A stretch of DNA of 64,000 bases from UBA961 sp049426725 (lineage in GTDB: Bacteria > Bacteroidota > Ignavibacteria > Kapaibacteriales > UBA961). The stretch is taken from the NCBI GenBank assembly GCA_049426725.1, contig JBMSYN010000007.1, positions 1 to 64,000 of the forward strand. The letters are read 5' to 3'. Positions 55,531-64,000 of this stretch are shown here, piece after piece. A model generated the notes under the pieces. The model was not told the origin of the DNA and did not search any database. It saw nothing but the letters and a program-made list of their open reading frames with translations. The position numbers and the translations under genes are program-made. Position 1 is the stretch's first letter; each line of letters begins with the position of its first letter.

Positions 55531-55706
55531 CTTCGCGTAAAGCGAAGACAACAAAATTACGGGAAAAGGGGCAATTGACAAAATTAAATCGCTGATTTTT
55601 AGAATTTTACGGCATTTTCCACATAGCTTCGAGTTTTGCCCTAACTTTCAATGCTTGAGCGTTTTAAGGTCTTTTCCACAGAATAATGTGGAGATGATGT
55701 GGAGAA
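55531..55706. promoter_or_regulatory. Hairpin and four DnaA-box-like motifs upstream of the str operon
   Basis: CTTCGC-GTAAA-GCGAAG forms a hairpin at 55531-55547, about 65 bp before the EF-G start and possibly in its leader. TTTTCCACA occurs at 55615-55623 and 55672-55680. On the other strand ATCTCCACA (55687-55695) and TTCTCCACA (55698-55706) are one or two bases away from the TTATCCACA consensus. The promoter of fusA-rpsL-rpsG-fusA-tuf should lie in this 252-bp gap. Confidence 0.5.
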
Positions 55707-55718
55707 GTTTGGAAGGAT

Positions 55719-57371
55719 TCAGGGCTTTACGATAAATTTTCCAGTAGCTGTCTCGGGATTGCCCTCTTTGTTTACGGTAAATATGTAAACACCCGGCTCA
55801 AAACCCTGTATTTCTTCTAATTTTGCCATAAGCATGGTAAATGAGGTGGAAGAATTGTCATAATCTATGCTTACAGGTACTTGCTTAGATATCACAGGCA
55901 TTCCGGATGGGGTAAATATCTTTACTTCAACTATATCTCCTGGAATGAGCATGCTTGGCACCGGAAGATTGATTGATTTATGGGTACTTAGGATGAGTGG
56001 ATTTGGATATACTCTAGAGGCGGAAAGTAGGTATTTCCCTCCGGCAAGTCGAATCAAAGAGCAATTTGGGATGGAATTCGTATTGATGTCCGCATAGTAA
56101 TCAGACAATCCAATCGGTGTTTTGCTCCCATCATTGTTGACAATAACCGAATAAGCAATGTCTTGAGAACCAATATTTCTGAAATATTCCTGATAAGCTG
56201 TTGAAATCAGAATGTGTGCTGTGTCCGCAATCTCACCAAATCCAGAGAGAATGCACGAATTCAAACTGAATTCATAGGGAAATATACTTCCTGTAAGCAT
56301 GCCTATAGGATCTGCGGAATCAATCTTTCCTTTCAATTCGGGAAATACACGGGCATCTCGAAAAATTTCATGTGAATCTTTGTTGACTGCTCTTTTTCCC
56401 GTGAGAAACACTCGCTCCTGATAGCCGCACCATAATTGATGTAATGGCGTGGAATTGTTTTGCAGAGCCATTTCCAGAGCATGATAGGCATAGGTTTTTC
56501 TCCCAATTTCCTGCCAAGTTTGAAGCATTGGATCATACCCCACTTTGGCATGTACATATTCGAGGAATAATGCATTGGCATAACCTGAACCGATTTCTTG
56601 AACATAACGCTGCCCAAATCGATTCAACTTCGGCTCGAGAAAATAGTTTCGGACATAAAAATGATAATCTTTGATGTCGGGATAGATGTGAAATTCCAAC
56701 CAAGTCGAGAACATTTCATAAAATGACACATCATATTGCTGATCATTCATTCCATAATTTGCCAATTGAATCGCATGATGAAATTCATGTGCAGCAGTAA
56801 TCTTCAATGCATCCAATCCGAAGGTATTGAATGATTGATTGCCAAAGCCATTCTTGTCGGAGATGCTGTAATTGTTGTCTACTTCTATGAATGTGCGCGA
56901 GTATGAATGACGAGATGTGGAATTTGGCAATGATTCAATAACAGTTGTCAATCCATAATAGCCCTGATCGGCAAATTCTATGATATACACATCATAAGGT
57001 GCTGTTCCATTTTCTCCATTATTGGGAGGTGGTGGAAATCCCATTGAATCAACTTCAATCGCATAGGCATATTCGAATGCTCGAGCACATTCCTCAACAT
57101 AATCGGGGACAGTGTTTTTGTTATTGTCCGTTTGATCTACAGCACCTTCACCCAGTTTCGAATAATGAATCTTGAAATGATTGTTTGAGGAAACAAATGA
57201 AAAAGGCAAATCCGGTGCAAGCGGGCTTTCTCCCTTGCGAAGGGCTTCCTGCCTTGCATGGAAGCGATTGCCGAATGTACCGCATTTGTCAGCCAACACG
57301 TGTGAAGGGAATGACAACAATGCAAAAAGCAATGCAATTTGCAGTACAAGTGTAGAAAGAATTGAATTCAT
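55719..57371 (-). CDS. Secreted zinc metalloprotease-like protein with T9SS-type C-terminal domain
   Basis: 550 residues with a signal peptide. An opening part (HFKIHYSKLGEGAVDQTDNN, DYVEECARAFEYAYAIEVDS) leads to a zinc-protease helix AAHEFHHAIQLANYG near residue 195, with EMFSTWLEFHIYPD downstream as a possible third-ligand region. The pattern resembles the group annotated as MXAN_6640-type putative metalloproteases. From about 452 there is a T9SS-like domain (VYPNPLILSTHKSINL, EVKIFTPSGMPV, GVYIFTVNKEG). It would be exported by PorV/PorU. The start is 1 bp after the stop of the next upstream gene. Confidence 0.72.
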   Translation of the reverse strand: MNSILSTLVLQIALLFALLSFPSHVLADKCGTFGNRFHARQEALRKGESPLAPDLPFSFVSSNNHFKIHYSKLGEGAVDQTDNNKNTVPDYVEECARAFEYAYAIEVDSMGFPPPPNNGENGTAPYDVYIIEFADQGYYGLTTVIESLPNSTSRHSYSRTFIEVDNNYSISDKNGFGNQSFNTFGLDALKITAAHEFHHAIQLANYGMNDQQYDVSFYEMFSTWLEFHIYPDIKDYHFYVRNYFLEPKLNRFGQRYVQEIGSGYANALFLEYVHAKVGYDPMLQTWQEIGRKTYAYHALEMALQNNSTPLHQLWCGYQERVFLTGKRAVNKDSHEIFRDARVFPELKGKIDSADPIGMLTGSIFPYEFSLNSCILSGFGEIADTAHILISTAYQEYFRNIGSQDIAYSVIVNNDGSKTPIGLSDYYADINTNSIPNCSLIRLAGGKYLLSASRVYPNPLILSTHKSINLPVPSMLIPGDIVEVKIFTPSGMPVISKQVPVSIDYDNSSTSFTMLMAKLEEIQGFEPGVYIFTVNKEGNPETATGKFIVKP

Positions 57372-57372
57372 G

Positions 57373-57792
57373 TCAACGGAACATTTCTTTGATCATACCC
57401 CAGGTGCGACGAATGCCGCTCACGCTGTGACTTACACTCACGATATTTGAATAGGAAGCGGAATTGTCATACGCAATCACTTTGATTCTATATGAATAAA
57501 TCTTCCCCAAAATCCGCTCATTATTACCACCCTTCATCAATGCATTTTCATCTATGTAACGATAAGTGCTTTGCGCACCCTTCGGTTCTATGATTGCAAT
57601 TGATCGAAAACCTTCACCCGATGAGGAACGCTCCAACTCATAACTGCGTATTCCTTTTTCGATGCTTGGACGCCATTCGATGGTAATGACTTTCCCATCG
57701 GATTTCGCTGTCATTTGATCGAATGTGACCTCAGCAGCGATGATACTCATCGTTGCGAGAAATATGATTACTATGGATTTGATGAATTGCAT
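57373..57792 (-). CDS. Small exported protein with fibronectin-III-like fold
   Basis: 139 residues. A signal peptide (MQFIKSIVIIFLATMSIIAA) is followed by one Fn3-like domain: ITIEWRPSIEKGIRSYELER, then FRSIAIIEPKG, YRYIDENAL and IYSYRIKVIAYDNSASYSN. The end is a short basic/aromatic helix with no membrane segment. It is coupled to the metalloprotease gene (1-bp gap) and may act as a partner or chaperone of it; that is only inferred from position. Confidence 0.55.
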   Translation of the reverse strand: MQFIKSIVIIFLATMSIIAAEVTFDQMTAKSDGKVITIEWRPSIEKGIRSYELERSSSGEGFRSIAIIEPKGAQSTYRYIDENALMKGGNNERILGKIYSYRIKVIAYDNSASYSNIVSVSHSVSGIRRTWGMIKEMFR

Positions 57793-57849
57793 GACACAAA
57801 CATAGGTTTTGAACTTGTGAATGACAAGTAAAAAAAGCGAGAAATGGCT

Positions 57850-58599
57850 TTATTCCATGCCTCTAACGGCATCCCACTTTTTCTCAACGGAAGTTTTTCC
57901 CCTCAATACGGTTTTATACCCTTCAACACGATGATGCATGATATCTTCTCTGATTTCATCCATGAGTTGGGTGAGTCTATAAGAAATATGATCTGTCATT
58001 TCCTGCTTCTTGGAATACAACTTCGAAGAAAGCAATTCGGGTTCACCTATGGAAAGCCATGCTTCTGGTTGCTGCTCTTTGAGAAAGTCATATCTGATTG
58101 CCACGGGCACGCACCACGCTTCACCCAGCAATTCCACGAGATTGCTGATTCCGGAGAATGTTTGAATGGGTCGGATCTCTTGATGAATCAATTCACCTTG
58201 AGGAAACATCCATAAAACTTTTCGTGTGTTTTTTACTAGATCCACGGCATATTGAATGGATTTCACTGCCGAGCGCGCATTGCTTCGATGAACGGAAAAC
58301 ATTCCGATATTGTTGAAGAATTTGTATTTCTTCAATTGCTGTTCTTCCATCATGCCATAAGACTCAATGCCAAAATGTGCATTGGTCAATGCAATTGCCA
58401 AACCTGCATCCCACCAGCCACCATGTGAACAATATACGATCAAGGGTATGGCATCACCTGCATGATGCTTGTTCATTTTCCATGGTTTCAGATGAGATTC
58501 TCCTTTCACGCGACATGCATGAAAAGTTTTACGCAAAGAACGGGAAAAATACCATCCCAATATCTTGCGCCATAATGGAGAATGTTTGGCTTGAATCAT
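57850..58599 (-). CDS. Lysophospholipid acyltransferase (PlsC-like)
   Basis: 249 residues from ATG 58599; an in-frame TTG at 58626 is an alternative. The HX4D acyltransferase motif is SHGGWWD (near residue 50) and the phosphate-binding motif is FPQGEL (in place of FPEGT). An N-terminal hydrophobic helix suggests membrane attachment. It should transfer an acyl group to a lipid or other small acceptor; the exact substrate is not given by the sequence. An AAAGC...GCTTTTTTT hairpin at about 57833-57854 overlaps its stop and may end the transcript before the Fn3-like gene. Confidence 0.8.
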   Translation of the reverse strand: MIQAKHSPLWRKILGWYFSRSLRKTFHACRVKGESHLKPWKMNKHHAGDAIPLIVYCSHGGWWDAGLAIALTNAHFGIESYGMMEEQQLKKYKFFNNIGMFSVHRSNARSAVKSIQYAVDLVKNTRKVLWMFPQGELIHQEIRPIQTFSGISNLVELLGEAWCVPVAIRYDFLKEQQPEAWLSIGEPELLSSKLYSKKQEMTDHISYRLTQLMDEIREDIMHHRVEGYKTVLRGKTSVEKKWDAVRGME

Positions 58600-58680
58600 G
58601 AAGTGATAACCATGGTTTTGATTCAACTAATTCTTGCTAATTTATGGCAATCGCATGAATAAACATTGCCATCGGCTTAC

Positions 58681-59202
58681 ATGTTCCGACGAAATCCTAC
58701 ATATATCGCCTTATTGATCTTGATTCCTGCATTGATGATTTCCTCATGCACGAATCCATTTGCACCAAAATTATCAGAAAACCCACTTGGTGAAAATGTA
58801 TTTGCTGATCAGAAAACCGTGGATGGAATCTTTCAGAATTTTCGCAGTGCTTATCTGTATAAAGATACATTGGCTTATGGAAAATTGCTCGATCAACAAT
58901 TCATTTTCATTTACAGAAATTATGAAACGGGTGTGGATGGAACATGGGGGAGAGATCAAGAAATGTTCACGACTTCCGGTTTATTCAATGCCGCACAAAA
59001 TCTTGACTTGATGTGGAATGATATTGTTGTTTCATCGGGAGATAGCACAAGTGTAGACATAGCACGGGGATTTAATCTGACGATTACTTTCAATCCGCAG
59101 GACATAGTTCGAGTTCAGGGAAGGGTGAATCTCCAATTGAAAAGGCCAACACCAAATGACAATTGGAAAATTGTCAGATGGAGAGATGAATCAAATTATT
59201 GA
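58681..59202 (+). CDS. Lipoprotein with NTF2/SnoaL-like domain
   Basis: 173 residues from ATG 58681. The lipobox ISSC follows a hydrophobic run (Cys near residue 23). The rest, with IFQNFRSAYLYKDTLAYGKLL near the front and VQGRVNLQLKRP...NWKIVRWRDE at the end, looks like a cone-shaped NTF2-like fold (helix at the front, curved sheet at the back). It is divergent from the acyltransferase, and its end overlaps the convergent glycosyltransferase by 7 bp. Function unknown. Confidence 0.6.
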   Translation: MFRRNPTYIALLILIPALMISSCTNPFAPKLSENPLGENVFADQKTVDGIFQNFRSAYLYKDTLAYGKLLDQQFIFIYRNYETGVDGTWGRDQEMFTTSGLFNAAQNLDLMWNDIVVSSGDSTSVDIARGFNLTITFNPQDIVRVQGRVNLQLKRPTPNDNWKIVRWRDESNY

Positions 59203-59921
59203 TTCTTGGTTTTGATTTTTCCAAAGAGCCACATCACTTGTAATTTCCACACCAGAAATGCTGCTTCATAGACGATGTTTTTACTCATCTTCGAAACACC
59301 TGATCTTCGATCGATGAATACAATCGGAATCTCTTTGATGCGGGCACCGGCTTTCCATAATCGATAATTCATTTCAATTTGAAATGCATAGCCATTCGAA
59401 TGAATGTCATTCAAATCAATCTTGCTCAACATCGATGCACGAAAACACTTGAAACCGCCCGTTGCATCTTTAACCGGCATGCCCGTTATGATACGCGTGT
59501 AGACATTTGCACCATAACTCAAAATCAATCGACGCAGTGGCCAATTGACAACATTCACTCCATTTGAATAGCGTGAACCAATAACCAAATCATTGTTTTC
59601 AATTTCTTTGAGAAAGCGTGGAATATCTTGAGGATCATGAGAAAAGTCTGCATCCATTTCCATGATCACATCATATCCCATCCCAAGTGCTTTTGCAAAG
59701 CCCTCGCAATATGCAGTACCCAAACCCATTTTCCCGGGACGCTTTAATAAATGAATGCGAGAGTCAGATTTCATTCTTTCTTCTACTCGACTGCTGGTGC
59801 CATCCGGTGAATTATCGTCAACAATCATGACATGTACATCAGCTGCATTCAAAACAGCCGTCAGGATATTGTCGATATTATCGAGTTCATTATATGTGGG
59901 TATGATGATGATTGCTTTCAT
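59196..59921 (-). CDS. Polyprenol-phosphate mannosyltransferase-like GT2
   Basis: 241 residues, the size of single-domain dolichol-phosphate mannose synthases. It has IIIPTYNELDNI, DDNSPDGT, the metal-binding MDADFSHDP, the VIGSRYSNGVNVVNWPLRR acceptor loop and DATGGFKCFR. It would make polyprenyl-phosphate-mannose from GDP-mannose at the inner membrane, a donor for GT39-type enzymes such as the one at 6440-7714. It is the last gene of the polysaccharide run, 11 bp after the sugar-transferase gene. Confidence 0.88.
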   Translation of the reverse strand: MKAIIIIPTYNELDNIDNILTAVLNAADVHVMIVDDNSPDGTSSRVEERMKSDSRIHLLKRPGKMGLGTAYCEGFAKALGMGYDVIMEMDADFSHDPQDIPRFLKEIENNDLVIGSRYSNGVNVVNWPLRRLILSYGANVYTRIITGMPVKDATGGFKCFRASMLSKIDLNDIHSNGYAFQIEMNYRLWKAGARIKEIPIVFIDRRSGVSKMSKNIVYEAAFLVWKLQVMWLFGKIKTKNQ

Positions 59922-59932
59922 GAATAAATCCC

Positions 59933-61417
59933 TTAAGCCTGACCATGTCCTTTGAATACTCGAATCACGGTGCGAATGATGATTTCTATGTCGAGTTGAA
60001 GTGACATGTTTTCAATATAGTAAAAATCATGCTTGAGCCGATTGGTGATTTCCTCAATCGATTCTTGATAATTTCTGTAATGAATCTGATTCCAACCTGT
60101 AAGACCCGGACGAATCACGAGTCTTCTTGTATAGTATGGCAATTCTTTTTTGAATTTATCAACGAAGAATGGCATCTCGGGTCTTGGACCAACAAGACTC
60201 ATCTCTCCTTTGAGCACATTCCAAAATTGCGGCATTTCATCGAGATGTGATTTACGCAAAAATCTACCAATGCGTGTAACACGAGGATCATTCACTACTG
60301 CCCATTTTTGTCCACCGGCTTCTGCATCCACAACCATGGATCTGAATTTATACATCGTGAATACTCTTCCATTTTTTCCAACTCTTGTTTGCTTGAAAAT
60401 GACGGGTCCTTTTGAATCCAATCGAACAAGCAAAGCGGTGATGAGCAAAAATGGAAATCCTAGAATCAAAACGCATGCACTGAGCGCAATGTCTATCGCA
60501 CGTTTGATAAATCGTTCCCAAGTTTTCATGAGCTCAGGATTGATATCAATCAAAGGCATCCCATGAATCGCAAGTAATCTCGCTTGACCCGTGAAGAATT
60601 CATATAAATCGGGTTGGATCTTAACGCCAATGCCGAGTTCACGACATTCCATCACAAGATCTATCATCCATCGATGATTGAGTCCGTCCATCATCACAAC
60701 AAGATCTGCAGGTCTTTCATTTTTGACAATTTCATGTATGTCTTGCACATATCCCAGAATGGGAATTGTCAATGCTTCACTCTTCGCAATTGCTTTCCAT
60801 CTCTGCAAATCCGATTCGCTTTTCAATACAATTCCTTGAACCTTATACCCCCAAGATGGATTTTCCTGCATGATGGTAAACATTTCAAGCATTGCATCGG
60901 GCGCACCCATGAAAATGGTTGATACTTTGATGACTCCTTTTCTGCGAAGAAATCGTTGGAGCATGCGTCCGATTATGCGAATGAGTACTACCAGGATTGT
61001 GAGTATCAATGCATAGAGGACAATCTTCAAACGAAAGCCACGAAAGTTTGCACTCGTGAACAAAATTGCAAGAAAGATAAGAATGCTTCCAAAACTCACA
61101 GCCCGAATGACGGTGAACATTTCGGTAAATGGCGAACGCACAAACCAATTGCGGTAGAGTCCGGAAAGCCAGAATAATGTCATCCAATACAATACCAATA
61201 ATGGCATGACACTCAATATGAGTGTCTGCATTGTGGTTTCATCAGAGAGAGGCAATGTTGTGGTATAGAATCCAGTAACAAATCCCAATAGCAAAAACAC
61301 AGGCAATGCTGAAGCAATGGCTATGATGTCACCACCCAATTGAAAAATTGCCGGTGTTGATTTGGCGGCAAAATCTCGAATCCGTTTATGCAATGATATG
61401 TGATTGTGTGATTTCAT
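59933..61417 (-). CDS. Exopolysaccharide polyprenyl glycosylphosphotransferase
   Basis: 494 residues. Four to five membrane helices and a nucleotide-binding-like domain (VSTIFMGAPDAMLEMFTIM) precede a fifth helix and the catalytic sugar-transferase domain (about residues 300-490). That domain has KRAIDIALSACVLILGFPFL, FKQTRVGKNGRVFTMYKFRS, KSHLDEMPQFWNVLKGEMSL and VGPRPEMP. It attaches the first sugar phosphate to undecaprenyl phosphate to begin an exopolysaccharide or O-chain unit. WbaP/WcaJ-type; the sugar is not known. It starts 6 bp after the GT2 gene. Confidence 0.93.
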   Translation of the reverse strand: MKSHNHISLHKRIRDFAAKSTPAIFQLGGDIIAIASALPVFLLLGFVTGFYTTTLPLSDETTMQTLILSVMPLLVLYWMTLFWLSGLYRNWFVRSPFTEMFTVIRAVSFGSILIFLAILFTSANFRGFRLKIVLYALILTILVVLIRIIGRMLQRFLRRKGVIKVSTIFMGAPDAMLEMFTIMQENPSWGYKVQGIVLKSESDLQRWKAIAKSEALTIPILGYVQDIHEIVKNERPADLVVMMDGLNHRWMIDLVMECRELGIGVKIQPDLYEFFTGQARLLAIHGMPLIDINPELMKTWERFIKRAIDIALSACVLILGFPFLLITALLVRLDSKGPVIFKQTRVGKNGRVFTMYKFRSMVVDAEAGGQKWAVVNDPRVTRIGRFLRKSHLDEMPQFWNVLKGEMSLVGPRPEMPFFVDKFKKELPYYTRRLVIRPGLTGWNQIHYRNYQESIEEITNRLKHDFYYIENMSLQLDIEIIIRTVIRVFKGHGQA

Positions 61418-61423
61418 TAATAT

Positions 61424-62581
61424 TCAAATGCGTTCCCATGTTGAAGAAGAATTGCTCCTCAACACATGAATCCATGCTCCAAGCAAACTGATTTGCAATC
61501 GTACAAAAATACATGCTTGACGAATAGGCATTATTCGAATTCCCAAAAAACCGGGTATGGATACTATGAGGATTCCAATGAAACAATGCAATATGATTTT
61601 GCCAAGCATGGATCCTTCATGCCAAGCTAGGAATGAAGTGGAAATTGCCAACAAAAAGAAAAATGGCATGAGCCAACGAAGCATTTTACGTGACCACAAA
61701 AACAATGAGACGAGCCCATATTTTGGTGATAGCAATTCTTCTGCCTCCGCAACTGATGCCAAGCCACAAGCGGCAAATCGTTTGGCTTGCTTGAATTCCA
61801 TTCCGGGAGGAGATGTCCGTATTTCATAAGCACATGCATAAGGATCTGCAATGACTCTTTTTCTTGCTAGCAATACATTCAGAATTGGCATATAATCATC
61901 ACAGACTTTGTCATTTGGCAATGGCTTTCGATATCTTCTTCTCAATGCGTAGCAATGTCCTAAACTTGTGACTGTTGAAGCAAGTTGAGATTCCATAGAC
62001 CTTGTTTGAAATTCCAATGATCTATATGCGGAATGTTCCTCTGCATGATTATCTCTCGATGTATTCATTGGTGAATCAATCGAAGTACCGATAACAGCAC
62101 CAATGTCTTGATTGATGAATCTCGCACACATGGAATGCAATGCACCGGCTTGAAGTCTGACATCAGCATCCAAATGAACAATCACTTCTGAATCTGAATG
62201 CTTCACCAAGTATTCATTGACTGCATTTTTGCCTCTTCGAGACAAATCATGCACATGAAGATTGGGATATATTGCTTGGAGTCTGCGAACAATATTCACT
62301 GTTTCATCTGTGGAGCCATCACTACCGACATATACAGCGCATTGCGGATAATGTTGCGCATAGATTGTGTGAATCGCATCTTCAATGTACTCTGCTTCAT
62401 TATATGCGGCAATCAATATTGCAATTGATGGCAATGATGCATCTTCAACTTGTTGTCTATCCAAAGAATGCAATGCATGCTTTCTAACTTTCATCAATAT
62501 CTTCAGCAGCAATGGATACAATGCATAAGGATAGAAGATCAGAAAGAGAAGTATAATCGAGCAAACAAGCAGGATGGTCAT
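61424..62581 (-). CDS. Membrane-attached GT2 glycosyltransferase
   Basis: 385 residues. An N-terminal membrane helix is followed by a GT2 domain: SIAILIAAYNEAEYIEDAIH, VYVGSDGSTDETVN, and the DAD-type motif HLDADVRLQAG. Two or three membrane helices form the C-terminal third. It resembles processive, membrane-bound GT2 enzymes of polysaccharide loci. It lies between the Wzi-like gene and the sugar transferase, with gaps of 12 and 6 bp. Confidence 0.87.
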   Translation of the reverse strand: MTILLVCSIILLFLIFYPYALYPLLLKILMKVRKHALHSLDRQQVEDASLPSIAILIAAYNEAEYIEDAIHTIYAQHYPQCAVYVGSDGSTDETVNIVRRLQAIYPNLHVHDLSRRGKNAVNEYLVKHSDSEVIVHLDADVRLQAGALHSMCARFINQDIGAVIGTSIDSPMNTSRDNHAEEHSAYRSLEFQTRSMESQLASTVTSLGHCYALRRRYRKPLPNDKVCDDYMPILNVLLARKRVIADPYACAYEIRTSPPGMEFKQAKRFAACGLASVAEAEELLSPKYGLVSLFLWSRKMLRWLMPFFFLLAISTSFLAWHEGSMLGKIILHCFIGILIVSIPGFLGIRIMPIRQACIFVRLQISLLGAWIHVLRSNSSSTWERI

Positions 62582-62593
62582 GAATTGTTTGCC

Positions 62594-64000
62594 TTAAAAA
62601 TCTTCAAAACGGAGTGATGCCTGCACATAATGTGTCAATGTTCCGGCTTGTGAACGCAAGGCATATAAACCCTGAACATTGAGTCCGCGAATCAATTCAA
62701 ATCCACCGGTGATTTGTGCTCGTAATGATTCTTCGAGAATGCCTCCCAAGAAAGGTGCGATTTCAGAATCATTTGGTCTTTTTGCCTGTAATGGATTCGC
62801 TCCATGATTCACAAGTATGGTGTCTTTGCCATTGATTGAACCCATTTCATTTGCACCATGCCTTTGATAGGCAAGGAGGATTCGAATGGGATAGCGATGA
62901 CCATGAAAGATTGAAGCTCCAATGGATAGTTCATCTGAATTTGGTCTAAGTGAACCTGTGATGAGCGCTCCATCGCTTGTCATGGAATTTTGCACATTGA
63001 AATGCGAATAGGTATATGGCTGAACACGAGCATATTCGAGCGATATATTCATCGCGGGCATCACATACATTGCACCCATGGAAAATGCCGATTTATTGGA
63101 CCAATAATCTGATCCAATCTTTGAGAATATCAAATCATCAAGGAGATATGCGCCCTTGAGAATAAGATGTTTCATGGGTCTTATCGTGAAATCAAATCCC
63201 ATCGCGCTATTGTCGCGATCGCGAAGCGAATGTTCAACGGACTTCAAAAAAGAAAGTGGATTGAGATAAGCCAAATCGAATGTTCTGTCTTGATAGATCA
63301 CGCTCTCCCACACTGCAATTTCTCCCCAGGCAGGTCTGAAGGCGGCTCTGTGCATCACAAGTGTTTTTGCCGGCATGAATTTATCAGAACCTGTTGAATT
63401 TGTCTGACCGGGAAGAATGATTTGTCCGGAAGCATCTTGTGGTAATGACAACATAGATGCATGCGTATAGCGATATTCGAATGTTTTGGTTCTTGCACCA
63501 ATCATCAATGCATCCAATGGCGGAGCATTTTTTCCTAAAAATTGATGATGATTGAAGCCGGCTCCTAGTGTTCTTGTCTCACGACCAATGCCTACATAAA
63601 ACCAATCATTATCATAGCGAACATGAGATTCTGTAAAATCAAAATCACTATTATACACTGCAAATTTCACATTCTGCCTCAAGCGTGGATCATCCAAAGC
63701 AAGAGAACGATCACCTGAAAGCAATGCACCATTTGTCATTTGAAAAAAGAAACCAACATTTCCACGCAATGTGCCATGCATGCGAAGTCCTGCCTGACCT
63801 GTGAGCAAGGATGCAGAAGCAGAATCTACACGATGTGCCGTTTCAATGGATAATAATGGTGTCGTAAAAAGCGTGACAAGTGAATCTTGTTGAAGATATA
63901 GTGCCTTTTCATTCTTTGAAAGTAATCCGTCAAAAAAGAATGACATAGTATCATTCACGGACATTGTACTTTCAAACAAAGTGGAATTCACTCTTTTTTC
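62594..64000 (-). CDS. Wzi-like capsule-assembly outer-membrane protein (N-terminus beyond window)
   Basis: The frame is open to the right edge (at least 468 codons); a GTG at 63991 is only an apparent start, as no signal peptide is visible. The sequence reads like an 18-stranded barrel of the capsule-assembly Wzi family: alternating hydrophobic strands, LYDDWFYVGIG-like wording at YDNDWFYVGIGRETRTLGAG, and a final strand ending YVQASLRFEDF. Wzi proteins hold capsule or exopolysaccharide at the outer membrane. It heads the polysaccharide run seen here. Confidence 0.65.
   Translation of the reverse strand, partial: EKRVNSTLFESTMSVNDTMSFFFDGLLSKNEKALYLQQDSLVTLFTTPLLSIETAHRVDSASASLLTGQAGLRMHGTLRGNVGFFFQMTNGALLSGDRSLALDDPRLRQNVKFAVYNSDFDFTESHVRYDNDWFYVGIGRETRTLGAGFNHHQFLGKNAPPLDALMIGARTKTFEYRYTHASMLSLPQDASGQIILPGQTNSTGSDKFMPAKTLVMHRAAFRPAWGEIAVWESVIYQDRTFDLAYLNPLSFLKSVEHSLRDRDNSAMGFDFTIRPMKHLILKGAYLLDDLIFSKIGSDYWSNKSAFSMGAMYVMPAMNISLEYARVQPYTYSHFNVQNSMTSDGALITGSLRPNSDELSIGASIFHGHRYPIRILLAYQRHGANEMGSINGKDTILVNHGANPLQAKRPNDSEIAPFLGGILEESLRAQITGGFELIRGLNVQGLYALRSQAGTLTHYVQASLRFEDF

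Noticed and set aside
55467..55718. Possible replication origin because of DnaA-box-like motifs
   Set aside because: No AT-rich unwinding region, no dnaA/dnaN/gyr genes nearby, and only four approximate boxes. A regulatory reading is more modest.
1..64000. CRISPR array, tRNA, rRNA, insertion sequence or prophage
   Set aside because: No spaced short repeats, cloverleaf candidates, transposase/integrase motifs or phage structural genes were seen. The tail-fibre-like motifs at 1-2040 stand alone and have a signal peptide.

Overview
The window is bacterial, moderately AT-rich and gene-dense. It most resembles a member of the Bacteroidota/Chlorobiota (FCB) group, possibly an Ignavibacteria- or Kapabacteria-like lineage. 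Three lines of evidence support this: a porU-porV pair of the type IX secretion system (T9SS), several secreted proteins with T9SS-type C-terminal sorting domains (YPNPF / APNPAS motifs followed by a closing beta-sandwich), and lipoproteins of Bacteroidota style. The lineage is an inference; there is no rRNA gene in the window and no search could be run.

Left part (1-22 kb): surface, secretion and export. A repeat-rich tail-fibre-like protein runs off the left edge. It is followed by a small T9SS cargo protein, a 946-residue exported solenoid with about 13 'GND-x-Y' repeats joined to HEAT-like repeats, a DUF971 protein, a GT39-like membrane glycosyltransferase, PorV and PorU. On the plus strand come a LysE-type exporter, a 1553-residue modular T9SS cargo (beta-propeller repeats, beta-helix, Ig-like domains), an M1 aminopeptidase and a thioredoxin-fold lipoprotein. 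PorU and PorV would process and anchor the cargo proteins encoded here and elsewhere.

Middle (22-34.4 kb): housekeeping metabolism. A minus-strand run holds ribD, yicC, gmk, rsmB and gmd. Separate from it are rpsD (outside its usual alpha-operon place) and a peroxiredoxin. On the plus strand, purF, a SUI1/eIF1-like gene and murC are tightly packed. A pdxA-kynU pair (PLP synthesis followed by a PLP enzyme) converges on murC.

Right-centre (34.4-55.5 kb): a nearly complete translation superoperon on the minus strand, in transcription order: EF-G, rpsL, rpsG, a second divergent EF-G, tuf, (terminator), rpsJ-rplC-rplD-rplW-rplB-rpsS-rplV-rpsC-rplP-rpmC-rpsQ-rplN-rplX-rplE-rpsN-rpsH-rplF-rplR-rpsE-rpmD-rplO-secY-map-infA-rpmJ-rpsM-rpsK-rpoA-rplQ. 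The notable points are two EF-G paralogues that look like a translocase/recycling pair, zinc-free forms of S4, S14 and L36, a 135-bp hairpin-bearing gap where rpsD normally lies, an acidic tail on L17, and several GTG/TTG starts that are easily misannotated.

Right end (55.5-64 kb): a DnaA-box-like cluster lies upstream of EF-G. Beyond it are a secreted metalloprotease with a T9SS-like tail, a small Fn3-like exported protein, an acyltransferase, a lipoprotein, and the end of a polysaccharide locus (dolichol-phosphate-mannose-synthase-like GT2, polyprenyl glycosylphosphotransferase, GT2, Wzi-like outer-membrane protein truncated at the right edge). No tRNA, rRNA, insertion sequence, prophage or CRISPR array was found. 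The search found no clear new defence or mobile system; the most interesting items are the solenoid protein, the EF-G pair, the displaced rpsD, and the candidate regulatory palindromes.
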